Positions 57,021-64,000 of a DNA stretch of 64,000 bases are shown piece after piece. The notes under the pieces were generated by a model, which was not told where the DNA came from, ran no database searches, and saw only the letters and a program-made list of their open reading frames with translations. Source of the DNA: Adhaeribacter arboris. GTDB taxonomy: Bacteria; Bacteroidota; Bacteroidia; Cytophagales; Hymenobacteraceae. The stretch covers positions 1,984,001-2,048,000 of the forward strand of contig NZ_PYFT01000001.1 in the NCBI RefSeq assembly GCF_003023845.1. The letters are read 5' to 3'. Made by a program: the position numbers and the translations under genes. Each line of letters begins with the position of its first letter. The first letter of the stretch is position 1.

Positions 57021-57608
57021 TCCAATAAGTGTAGATTAAAAGCGCGAAGTTAAATATAGGTAGTGGTAACGGATTTTTAGGAATTGCGGCTGATTATTCT
57101 GAAATATTTAAGTATTTAACCTCCAAAACCTTATAATGCGAATCTGATACTTTGGGTAAGCCGAAAGTACTCTTCTGAAAAATTTTTTTCATTGTTCACA
57201 AGCTGATTTCAGTTTCTACTTTGGATACCAACAGAAGGTCAGGTTTTAATTAAAATATCGGAAATTTTTTTTAAAAACTCAGGATTGCTGGAGTACCGAA
57301 ACCCGGAATAGTATTTTTTTACCGCTTTTCTAATTACCGTTCTACCGACACAAACCAGCCAGAAATTCCCTTTCCGGTAAGGCAACAGTATAACCAAAAT
57401 GATCTTTAAGGGAAATAAAAGCGGCTGTATTTGAGCAGTAGTACCTATAAAAATGAGCAGTTGCGCTTATTTTCCTCCGCGCTATTACCCGCTACTTTTG
57501 TACCGTTTTAAGACTTAATTACTTAACCAACCAAAAATAGAAACAAATCCATACATCTTATTTTAGAACTGCCTTCTACATTCACCCGACCTTAACCTGC
57601 TTACTACT
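57021..57608. other. Divergent upstream region with the second promoter copy
   Basis: 590 bases between the PAS kinase start and the second paralogue. The last part (57440-57508) is the block also found at 53812-53880; TACTTTTG at 57493-57500 is the -7 box. Nothing else recognised. Confidence 0.5.
57493..57500 (+). promoter_or_regulatory. TAnnTTTG -7 box, second paralogue
   Basis: TACTTTTG is a perfect match at the end of the conserved ~70-bp block, 108 bases before the ATG. The conservation with the first paralogue's promoter is the main reason to trust it. Confidence 0.55.
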
Positions 57609-58166
57609 ATGAACAGTACCAGAAAACAAATGGTACCCACGAAACAATTATTTATCTTGCTGTTGCTGCTCTGCCTGTTGTTACAAGCAGGCTACAAAGC
57701 CCTCCATAATTCTGCCGCCCCCGCCAAAGTACCAAAGTCACTAGCTAAAGTTTGGCGGACAGGGCAATTTCCTCTGACTGAGTTTTGGGAATACCAAGGT
57801 AAGTTTCCAGGAAAAGCCTTCACCGCTTTTCAATTCAAGCCGGATGGAGAATGCGAGTTTTACCAGGTTACTGTAAATGATTCTCACGGTTACCGGCTGG
57901 AAACATTAGTTTACCAGAAAGGAACCGTACAATTTCACCACAATCATACTTTCACCTTCTATCCTACCGAAGGCAACTTAAGAGAATTTTACCATTTTTG
58001 TGATAATACGATTCAGAACTATAGCCAAAAAATCTCACCAAAGGACCTTATCACACAAACGTATAATTATTCAATTGAACCTAATGCTAAAGGCCAGGAT
58101 GAATTGGTAATTAGAGGAGAGTTAGCGGATGGTAATAGTACTACTTTTCAGGCTTTTGCTTGGTAA
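57609..58166 (+). CDS. Secreted or anchored paralogue of the 54-kb lipoprotein
   Basis: 185 residues. The N-terminus has a hydrophobic run (LFILLLLLCLLLQAGYKALH) without a clear lipobox, so it could be an uncleaved anchor or signal peptide. The domain matches the 53952 protein: VWRTGQFPLTEFWEYQGKFP, FQFKPDGECEFYQV, LVYQKGTVQF, FTFYPTEGN, NYSQK and a closing AW. The upstream block is conserved, so the two probably arose by segmental duplication and respond to the same signal. Confidence 0.8.
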   Translation: MNSTRKQMVPTKQLFILLLLLCLLLQAGYKALHNSAAPAKVPKSLAKVWRTGQFPLTEFWEYQGKFPGKAFTAFQFKPDGECEFYQVTVNDSHGYRLETLVYQKGTVQFHHNHTFTFYPTEGNLREFYHFCDNTIQNYSQKISPKDLITQTYNYSIEPNAKGQDELVIRGELADGNSTTFQAFAW

Positions 58167-58388
58167 GTAATTTGACTTTGGTTAGACCAAAAAGAAACTG
58201 TATTTTGACAATACATTATCTTACTGTCATTGATTGAATGCGTTTATATTGGCTTATACTTACAAATACGCATTCTAAAAACAATTTCCAGGGTTAAAAT
58301 ATATAATTAACCAGCCAAAACTTTAAATATAAAAAATAAGTCTCCAACTATTCTTTAGCCACAAACATAATTCTAAACCTTGTTTACC

Positions 58389-59930
58389 TTATAACTTCTC
58401 TACAGGATGAATAACCTTTGTAAAAGGCTTCTCCTCCCCTTCTACGTACCACTCCGCCAAAATACTCGATTGTTCATCCACGGTAAGAGAAAGCCAGTTA
58501 CGGGTGCCTAGCAGGTGGCGCGAAGTACCGGGGAAATCTAACAAGCGGGCGGTAATGTTAGGGTTAACTTGTTCTATTCTACCGGCTAATAGCTTTTCCA
58601 TCATGTACAGCACCAAAGTAGGCGGGGGCAGGTTTACCATGGCCGAGGAAGTGAGTTGGTGAATGACATTAGCCTCGGAGGTAGTTGCGGTGCCGGAATC
58701 AGATTCTAAATAACCCATAAAAGCTACGTGGGCATCGCCGGAAACAATGGTGACCCGGCAACCGGCTGCCTGGGAAAACCGAAACAAAGAATGAATGAAG
58801 CGGAGTCTTTCTTCCTGGTGCGCCAAACTGAGCCATTGGTCTTTTAAATCATCTTCCATCCGCTGTTGCCCTGGTTCCAGATCTAAAGCGGCTTCCAGTA
58901 AGGTTAAATCAGCATTTACAATCGGGATTCCGGACATTACCAGCAAGTGTTTGCATTTGGTAATTCCGGGTTGGTTGGGTGCGGACGACTGCTGCAAATT
59001 GTCCAGCCAGGCTTGCAATTGCGTCCAGGTTCCGGGACTCATTACTTGATTTTGGGTGCGTTCGGAGCGGAGGTCCAGCGCTACTATGGCCAAATTACCC
59101 AACCGATGCGCATACGAATAGCCTTCTGTCCCCATAAAAGTGGCGCCGCTTAGATCCTGATTATCTTTTGCCTGCAACTGAAACAACCGGAAATGTTTGC
59201 GGGCTTGCGCAAAAATTCCTTGAAATACCGCGCAGGCCTGCTGCTCCGGCGTGTACGAGCCCCAGCCATCAAAAATATCATGGTCGTCCCACATCATTAA
59301 AGTCGGAATCTGACTGAGCATGGCTGCGGGCTGTTTCTGGCTCCACATGTGCAGGTACAAGTGAAAATAAAAATGCTCTACCTGCTGCTGCATTGCTTCG
59401 GTAAAAGGAGCCGGCAAGCGTTTTTTTAAGGATTTGCTTAACCATTCCCGCAAGGGTTGAACATGATCCCAGACCTGGTCGGAATAAATCTGGTCGCCGC
59501 CGAGAAAAAACAAATGATACGGTTTTATCTGGTGTTGCTGTTGCAGCACTTTCCACATGGCATTCTTTTTCCGGACTTTGTTTAAGTCTTTCAGGTTGTA
59601 CACCCCAAAACAAGAACCATAACAAATGCGCAACGTGGTATTTTGAGCCGGAATGAAATAGCGGTAAGTCGCGCCATTGTTCACCGTGTAATCAATGGCT
59701 TGCTCTATATTTGTTTGTGCTACCCACCAGTCTAAACGCCACACAAAATGATCGGCATAGGTTTTTAATAAAACAGCTTCTGCTTTAATAGAATGGGTGG
59801 AACTTGTTATAACCGTGAGTTCTGGCGGGGTGGCTTCGCCCTGAAGTACGAGTAAAGCCGAGGTATCCCAACGTCCTTCTTTTACTCCCCGAAACCCCAA
59901 TACCGGACCAACAATTATTTTACTGGACAT
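58389..59930 (-). CDS. PhoD-like alkaline phosphatase/phosphodiesterase
   Basis: A 513-residue metallophosphatase of the PhoD type. It shows RICYGSCFGVYNL, LFFLGGDQIYSDQVWDH, MWDDHDIFDGWGSYTPEQQA, LVMSGIPIVN and VTIVSGDAHVAFMGYLESDS, which supply the metal-binding Asp/His/Asn positions of the family. No signal peptide is evident, unlike Tat-exported PhoD. It would cleave phosphomono- or diesters with metal ions. Monocistronic; converges with the second paralogue. Confidence 0.85.
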   Translation of the reverse strand: MSSKIIVGPVLGFRGVKEGRWDTSALLVLQGEATPPELTVITSSTHSIKAEAVLLKTYADHFVWRLDWWVAQTNIEQAIDYTVNNGATYRYFIPAQNTTLRICYGSCFGVYNLKDLNKVRKKNAMWKVLQQQHQIKPYHLFFLGGDQIYSDQVWDHVQPLREWLSKSLKKRLPAPFTEAMQQQVEHFYFHLYLHMWSQKQPAAMLSQIPTLMMWDDHDIFDGWGSYTPEQQACAVFQGIFAQARKHFRLFQLQAKDNQDLSGATFMGTEGYSYAHRLGNLAIVALDLRSERTQNQVMSPGTWTQLQAWLDNLQQSSAPNQPGITKCKHLLVMSGIPIVNADLTLLEAALDLEPGQQRMEDDLKDQWLSLAHQEERLRFIHSLFRFSQAAGCRVTIVSGDAHVAFMGYLESDSGTATTSEANVIHQLTSSAMVNLPPPTLVLYMMEKLLAGRIEQVNPNITARLLDFPGTSRHLLGTRNWLSLTVDEQSSILAEWYVEGEEKPFTKVIHPVEKL

Positions 59931-60110
59931 ACACTTTGTTTTTCCGGTATAGGCATTTTCCGGCGGTTTGTTTCAAAAGGATAGAAAAAAGTGGAAATTA
60001 CAAATTAGAAAAATGAGTCGTTACAGGCCAAACAGGGAAATTAAATAATAGCGAGAAAACTAGAAGAACCAGATAAGAATGGCCGGGAATTCATGCTGAA
60101 GCAAGCTTTT

Positions 60111-60262
60111 CCGGCCGCGAGCGTTTTTGCTCGTGGCTAAAATGTGGCAGGCCGCTGACCGGACGAACAAATAAGCTTTTCTGAATAGCAAATCAATCCA
60201 TTTTCCATCGGCCAGAGGCCGGACAATGGGGCATCACGAGTGAGGACGCTCGCGATAGAGGC
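60111..60262. mobile_element. MITE-like element A, eroded copy 3
   Basis: Shares the interior hairpins ccgcgagcgtttttgctcgtg and gtgaggacgctcgcg, and the block catcggccagaggccggaca, in the order of copies 1 and 2. The terminal inverted repeats are missing or too changed to see. Confidence 0.6.
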
Positions 60263-60328
60263 TATTTTTCTCTAAAACAAACTTAATGAACTTGCTTAAA
60301 GAGGCTTAAAATTAGAGGGAAGGCGTTT

Positions 60329-60446
60329 ACTGATTCTACTATTATCCAGTAGAATCAGTAGGAAAGAGCCAAACGAGGTTCGCCGGCCACGAGGCAATTA
60401 GAGAGTGTTCAAACGCATCCGCACCGCCAAATGGAGACGGAGACCG
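60329..60446. repeat. Hairpin plus partial copy of element B
   Basis: A 13-bp hairpin (tactgattctact / agtagaatcagta, 60329-60360) precedes a block with cgccggccacgaggcaa and gcatccgcaccgccaaatgg that matches the right half of element B at 21.74 kb. Confidence 0.55.
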
Positions 60447-60518
60447 GCTCCACTAAATACCAGGAATAACTTATTCGTTTAGTTCTACAAAAATTCAATC
60501 TAAATCAAATGCAAAAAA

Positions 60519-60551
60519 AAAAGCCGGCTACTTAAAAAGCAGCCGGCTTTT
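60519..60551 (-). terminator. Hairpin terminator after the MG2 protein gene
   Basis: An 11-bp stem aaaagccggct / agccggctttt with an 11-base loop. Read on the minus strand it ends in a long T-run, just after the stop at 60571. Confidence 0.9.
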
Positions 60552-60570
60552 ACTTGTTGGATATAAAAAA

Positions 60571-63030
60571 TCAGGAATTCCCTTTTTTGCTGTTCACCCC
60601 GAAGGTAGTGGCGCCGCTACCCGGTTGACCATCATCCGAAATACCTTCGGCTAAGACCTGGTAAGTGGTAGTACGGTCGGCGGTGTAGAATGTAACAGTA
60701 GCTTTTCCTTGGGCATCGGTTTTTACGCGGGGGTTCCAGTATAAGGTAGTGCGCAGGTCGGGCTCGTTGCTGGCCGGAGTGGCCCCATCGTATTTCGGGC
60801 TATAAAATTCCCGTACCTTGCTGTAACCTTTGGCTTGGTGGATAATAATGTAAGTGCCTGGTTTCACCTCGGCTGGCTCGTCGTTGGTGCGGTTGGTAAA
60901 TAAGGCAATTACGCCACCCGAAGCCCGGCCGCCGTAAATAGCCGAATTGGCCGCACTTTTTAAAATTTCAACCCGGCTCACGTCGAACTGGCTAATGCTG
61001 GAAAGAGTACTTTCGGATACAGGCATGCCATCCAGCAGGTACAAAGGCGCATTCATCTGGCCGCGAATACGCGCCCGGAATTGATTTTGACCGGTACGGT
61101 ACACCTGCAAACCGGCTACCCGACCCTGCAAACTTTCAATAATATTACCCGAAGGCGCAATGGCTAACTCGTTGCGCTTAATCACTACGTCGGCTTTATC
61201 GTGCAGTTGAAACGGTTGCACCATGTCCTTCTCCCCTTTTACTTCTACGGCAGAAAGCAAAATGCCCCGCAAGGTATAATTATTTAAGTTTTGATCTACC
61301 GAGGCTAATTGATGATTGCTAGCCAGTAAGAAATCTTTACTGGTACTCGCCAGCAAGCCATCGGTCCAGTTTGGTACTGTGAACGTTGGAGTTTGCGGCA
61401 CAAAGTTTTTCTCGTCCATTTTTACCCGCAAACGGTCGCGACGGCCATCAGCATCGGTACCTTGTACCACTACGTCAATTGTACCCGTAAAATCAAAACC
61501 ATTGAACGCGAAGGCACCTTGTTGATCGGTTTCGGTGGTAATAAAAGCTTGGTGCTGGTCTTGCAGGTACAACAACGCTTCGCCACCTTCTACGGGCTTG
61601 TTTTTATTCGTTACTAACTTACCGGTAATAGATAAGTCCGTTTCGTTCGGATATTTAATGGTCGGGAAAGTACCCGCTATTGTTTCCTGCCAGTTGAACC
61701 GCCGCCATCCCTGGGTTAAAAGTAAATAATCCAACGCTTGTTTCCGGGACGGATTACTTTCGGCAAAATAATAACCCGGTTGCTCCACGTACCCGCGTAA
61801 ATCGGAGGTTAAAAGCAAATGCGCTTTTAAGCTAAGTCCGTTTTTATGGTATTTTACCAGTTCGGTTTCGGTTATGGCCAGGGCAAAATCAGTAGCTACC
61901 GGCCGGCCTTTTTTATCTTGCGCTACTAACTGCATGGTTACTTTGTCGCGGCCGGCATAGGTTTTCTTATCGGTGGTAAGCGTTACGTTCAAGTCGTCCT
62001 GGTTATCGGCAAAAATTAAACGTTCGGCCAAAGGTTCACCGTTGGCCCGAGCTAAGTTAAAACGAACAATTCCCGTCGGAAACTTTGCTTTGGCTACGGT
62101 AAACTTGAATGTATGACCGGGTTGGATTCTAATATTTTCGGAATAGTGCAGGGCGTCGCGGCTAATGCCGGTTACTACTAACGATTCGGGCTGTGTTATT
62201 TTACCCGCTACCGAAATTTGCCAGTAAGTATTCTCATTGGTTTCATCTACCCGCAAAGTATAGCCAGCCGGCTTAGCAGCAGGCAGAGCATATTGACCTA
62301 TTTTACCCTCTTTGGTTCTAACCTGAGCCACGTACCGGCGGCCAGCTTGTGGTTGTAGTTCAAAACCACCCATGCCCAAATGAGCGTCGGCGAAATCTAC
62401 TACTTTTTGGCCTTTGTCATCGAAAACCGAACCATTAACCGCAACGCCGCCGCTGGAATTTACGGCTTTAAAAGCTACCCGGCTAGTTAATCCTTCCACT
62501 AAATCACCGCCCTCCGGGAAAAATTGAAAATCTATTTTACCGGCAACTCCGGTTGTATTGGTAGCAGCGGTATTCGCGCCTAAAATTTTAATTTCTTTGT
62601 TAAAAAACGTTTCCTCGCCAAAATTACGCAGCCATTGGGTATAGGCAACCAAACGGTAATTTCCCGCGGACAGGTCAGTAGGCAATTGAATATCGCCGGC
62701 AGCTTTTCCTTTTTCCGCTTTTAAAGTAAGTTGTTCTACAGGTTGGTTATCGGCATTCATTAAATCTACGTACAAAACGTTGCTTTTAGCGGAAGGGTGT
62801 AGACTGGCCGCATCCAGCACAAAGCCTTTCAGCCAAATGGTTTGGCCCGGGGCATAGTACGGCTTATCAAGAATCAGGTACACTTTTTCCGGGGCGTATT
62901 GGGTCCGGTAGGTATCTAAATTTGCTTTTAATTTTTGCAGCCAATCCGCGGGCGGACGGACAAACGCCAGCATTGCCAGGAGTAAAACCGGCAAAATATA
63001 TTTGATATAATTAAGCTTTCTATTATTCAT
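60571..63030 (-). CDS. MG2-domain protein with TonB plug, outer-membrane associated
   Basis: An 819-residue exported protein. Signal (YILPVLLLAMLAFV), then an MG2/alpha-2-macroglobulin-like beta domain (YLILDKPYYAPGQTIWLKGF, SAGNYRLVAYTQWLRNFGEE), a CarboxypepD_reg-like segment (LSITGKLVTNKNKPVEGGEA) and a TonB plug near residues 620-740 (NIIESLQGRVAGLQVYR, IRGQMNAPLYLLDGMPV, AIYGGRASGGVIALF). The C-terminus is a final beta domain, not a barrel. Plug without barrel suggests binding to a TonB receptor or a surface protein assembly. Monocistronic. Confidence 0.88.
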   Translation of the reverse strand: MNNRKLNYIKYILPVLLLAMLAFVRPPADWLQKLKANLDTYRTQYAPEKVYLILDKPYYAPGQTIWLKGFVLDAASLHPSAKSNVLYVDLMNADNQPVEQLTLKAEKGKAAGDIQLPTDLSAGNYRLVAYTQWLRNFGEETFFNKEIKILGANTAATNTTGVAGKIDFQFFPEGGDLVEGLTSRVAFKAVNSSGGVAVNGSVFDDKGQKVVDFADAHLGMGGFELQPQAGRRYVAQVRTKEGKIGQYALPAAKPAGYTLRVDETNENTYWQISVAGKITQPESLVVTGISRDALHYSENIRIQPGHTFKFTVAKAKFPTGIVRFNLARANGEPLAERLIFADNQDDLNVTLTTDKKTYAGRDKVTMQLVAQDKKGRPVATDFALAITETELVKYHKNGLSLKAHLLLTSDLRGYVEQPGYYFAESNPSRKQALDYLLLTQGWRRFNWQETIAGTFPTIKYPNETDLSITGKLVTNKNKPVEGGEALLYLQDQHQAFITTETDQQGAFAFNGFDFTGTIDVVVQGTDADGRRDRLRVKMDEKNFVPQTPTFTVPNWTDGLLASTSKDFLLASNHQLASVDQNLNNYTLRGILLSAVEVKGEKDMVQPFQLHDKADVVIKRNELAIAPSGNIIESLQGRVAGLQVYRTGQNQFRARIRGQMNAPLYLLDGMPVSESTLSSISQFDVSRVEILKSAANSAIYGGRASGGVIALFTNRTNDEPAEVKPGTYIIIHQAKGYSKVREFYSPKYDGATPASNEPDLRTTLYWNPRVKTDAQGKATVTFYTADRTTTYQVLAEGISDDGQPGSGATTFGVNSKKGNS

Positions 63031-63395
63031 AAAATCCTGTATTAAGCTACTCTAGTGGCTTCTTTTTCTTCTATTATCTAAACAATAAAACGGGATCTAT
63101 CATTCCCCAGTACAATTTTTAATGTATTTATTTTTATTCATTTAATCGATTTTTTTACCTTTCTGCAACTGACCAGGAGGTTAAATAAACTCTGGTTAAA
63201 TACTATTTTGGAAAGGTTGAATGAAAGTAGTTGAGGGAAAAAGAAAAGTCATTTTTGCTGGTCAGATGTGAGGTCTCCTAAACCATATTACCAATTTTAT
63301 TTAATCTTAAAGAGTCTTTTGTCCGTACAACGTAATCCCTGGCTTAACCGCCGGAGCGATTCTTAAATTTTTATCAAACCATAAAATAGAAAAGC
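63031..63395. other. Divergent intergenic region
   Basis: About 365 AT-rich bases between the MG2 gene (minus) and a hydrophilic protein gene (plus). A short minus-strand frame at 63307-63573 overlaps the next gene and has no support. Confidence 0.4.
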
Positions 63396-63755
63396 ATGTC
63401 TGACAAAGTAAATAATCAGGAAGGTGACAGCCAGGCCAAACACGACAGTACCGGTAAAGGAGTAGGCATAAGCGGACAGCAACCGGGCCAACACGAAGGT
63501 CCGGTAGCGGGTGGAGCGGATAATACCCGCGGTGAAAATAAACCCAGCCGGGAAGGACACAGCGCCGGCGCAAAAAAAGGCAAGAATAATCCGGAACATA
63601 ACAGTCCCCAAGGTTCCCACGCTAACCCTTCGGATACCCGCGGCTCTGACAGCACGGAAAAAGAATTCCGGAATAATCAGCCTAACGCGAGTACGCTAAA
63701 AGGTTATAAAAATAACGAAGGTTCGTCGGGCAGCGAGCAAAGCGGCCAGGAGTAA
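63396..63755 (+). CDS. Disordered Gly/Asn/Ser-rich hydrophilic protein
   Basis: 119 residues without a hydrophobic core, rich in Gly, Ser, Asn, Lys, Gln and Glu (GVGISGQQPGQHEGPVAGG; KKGKNNPEHNSPQGSHANPS). It resembles hydrophilin or stress-related low-complexity proteins in being highly soluble and probably unfolded. I do not know a specific family. The frame is codon-like and ends just before a perfect palindrome. It may be induced by drying or osmotic stress, which is speculation. Confidence 0.7.
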   Translation: MSDKVNNQEGDSQAKHDSTGKGVGISGQQPGQHEGPVAGGADNTRGENKPSREGHSAGAKKGKNNPEHNSPQGSHANPSDTRGSDSTEKEFRNNQPNASTLKGYKNNEGSSGSEQSGQE

Positions 63756-63764
63756 GTAGTTATT

Positions 63765-63822
63765 AATTGCTCGTTGTTCGTTTCTGGATTCTTAAGAATC
63801 CAGAAACGAACAACGAGCAATT
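63765..63822. terminator. Perfect 58-bp palindrome
   Basis: Two 29-base arms (63765-63793 and 63794-63822) are exact reverse complements with no spacer, centred on CTTAAG. It starts 10 bases after the stop of the disordered-protein gene and is followed by tttg, so it can act as a terminator in either direction. It contains the ttgttcgtt / aacgaacaa words seen in other spacers. Confidence 0.85.
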
Positions 63823-63954
63823 TGTTTTGCGGAAATTAATTTTTTTGAGGTACAAGCAGCCAAAATTTAAAAAATCAAACTTTTCCACTCCTTTCCTTTC
63901 CGAAATGCCTTTCTTCAACAAATCAGCCAACTAACTACCAGCAACGAACAACCA

Positions 63955-64000
63955 TCAACTAAATTGGGTTGATTCTCGCACGATTAATTCACCGGTTAAG
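63955..64000 (-). CDS. C-terminal end of a probable LacI-family regulator
   Basis: Only 14 codons before a TGA at 63955-63957: LTGELIVRESTQFS. The pattern TxLIVRxST is the usual C-terminal tail of LacI/GalR-family repressors. The rest lies outside the window, so neither length nor ligand can be judged. Confidence 0.5.
   Translation of the reverse strand, partial: LTGELIVRESTQFS

Noticed and set aside
63307-63573. Minus-strand frame overlapping the hydrophilic protein
   Set aside because: Cys- and Tyr-rich antisense of a low-complexity gene; a shadow frame.

Overview
The window looks like chromosomal DNA of a Bacteroidota member, most likely order Cytophagales (a Hymenobacteraceae or Adhaeribacter-like lineage; inference). 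The support is a SusC/SusD pair, other TonB-plug and CarboxypepD_reg-like outer-membrane proteins, large orphan PAS histidine kinases, an ECF sigma with a membrane partner, moderate GC, starts with little Shine-Dalgarno signal, and two TAnnTTTG-type promoter boxes. I saw no rRNA, tRNA, CRISPR array, IS transposase or phage module.

Layout. 1-3.3 kb: small minus-strand accessory genes (P-loop kinase, SRPBCC, DUF6157, DUF2200), a decayed dihydrofolate-reductase-family relic and an antitoxin/PIN-toxin pair whose toxin tail looks frameshifted. 3.4-5.9 kb: a TonB-type outer-membrane protein. 6.9-16 kb: SusC, SusD, a Tat-exported TIM-barrel isomerase and a very large heme-binding beta-propeller/HEAT protein, which I read as an uptake-plus-oxidation locus. 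16.1-17.4 kb: an AT-rich orphan membrane protein. 17.4-23.2 kb: alpha/beta hydrolase, lone receiver, folK, fabD and a type II NADH dehydrogenase, with a repeat-rich gap at 20.7-21.9 kb. 23.7-32.4 kb: glycogen-to-trehalose cluster glgX, treZ and a treY-malQ fusion. 32.6-46.5 kb: SMP-30-like protein, ECF sigma and membrane partner, two sensor kinases, an amidohydrolase relic, an acetyl-xylan-esterase-like protein, a serpin lipoprotein, a TIM-barrel protein and a TIGR03118-like lipoprotein. 46.9-49.9 kb: PadR regulator coupled to an FtsX/MacB-like permease. 50-58.2 kb: small proteins, cupins, an AraC regulator, and two paralogous secreted proteins flanking a PAS kinase. 58.4-64 kb: PhoD-like phosphatase, MG2/TonB-plug protein, a disordered hydrophilic protein and the edge of a probable LacI-family regulator.

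How the genes work together. The best supported pathway is glgX/treZ/treY-malQ: debranching, end-isomerisation and trehalose release from glycogen, with an attached glucanotransferase recycling short maltodextrins. The SusCD block imports an unknown ligand and carries no glycoside hydrolase. Three sensor kinases have no adjacent regulator, and one free CheY-like receiver sits apart from them.

The least explained structure is intergenic. It includes a roughly 200-bp element with terminal inverted repeats in two full copies and one eroded copy, a second MITE-like element with a partial second copy, REP-like hairpins, short word repeats around fabD, and a perfect 58-bp palindrome. Two pseudogenes (DHFR-family and amidohydrolase) show ongoing gene decay.
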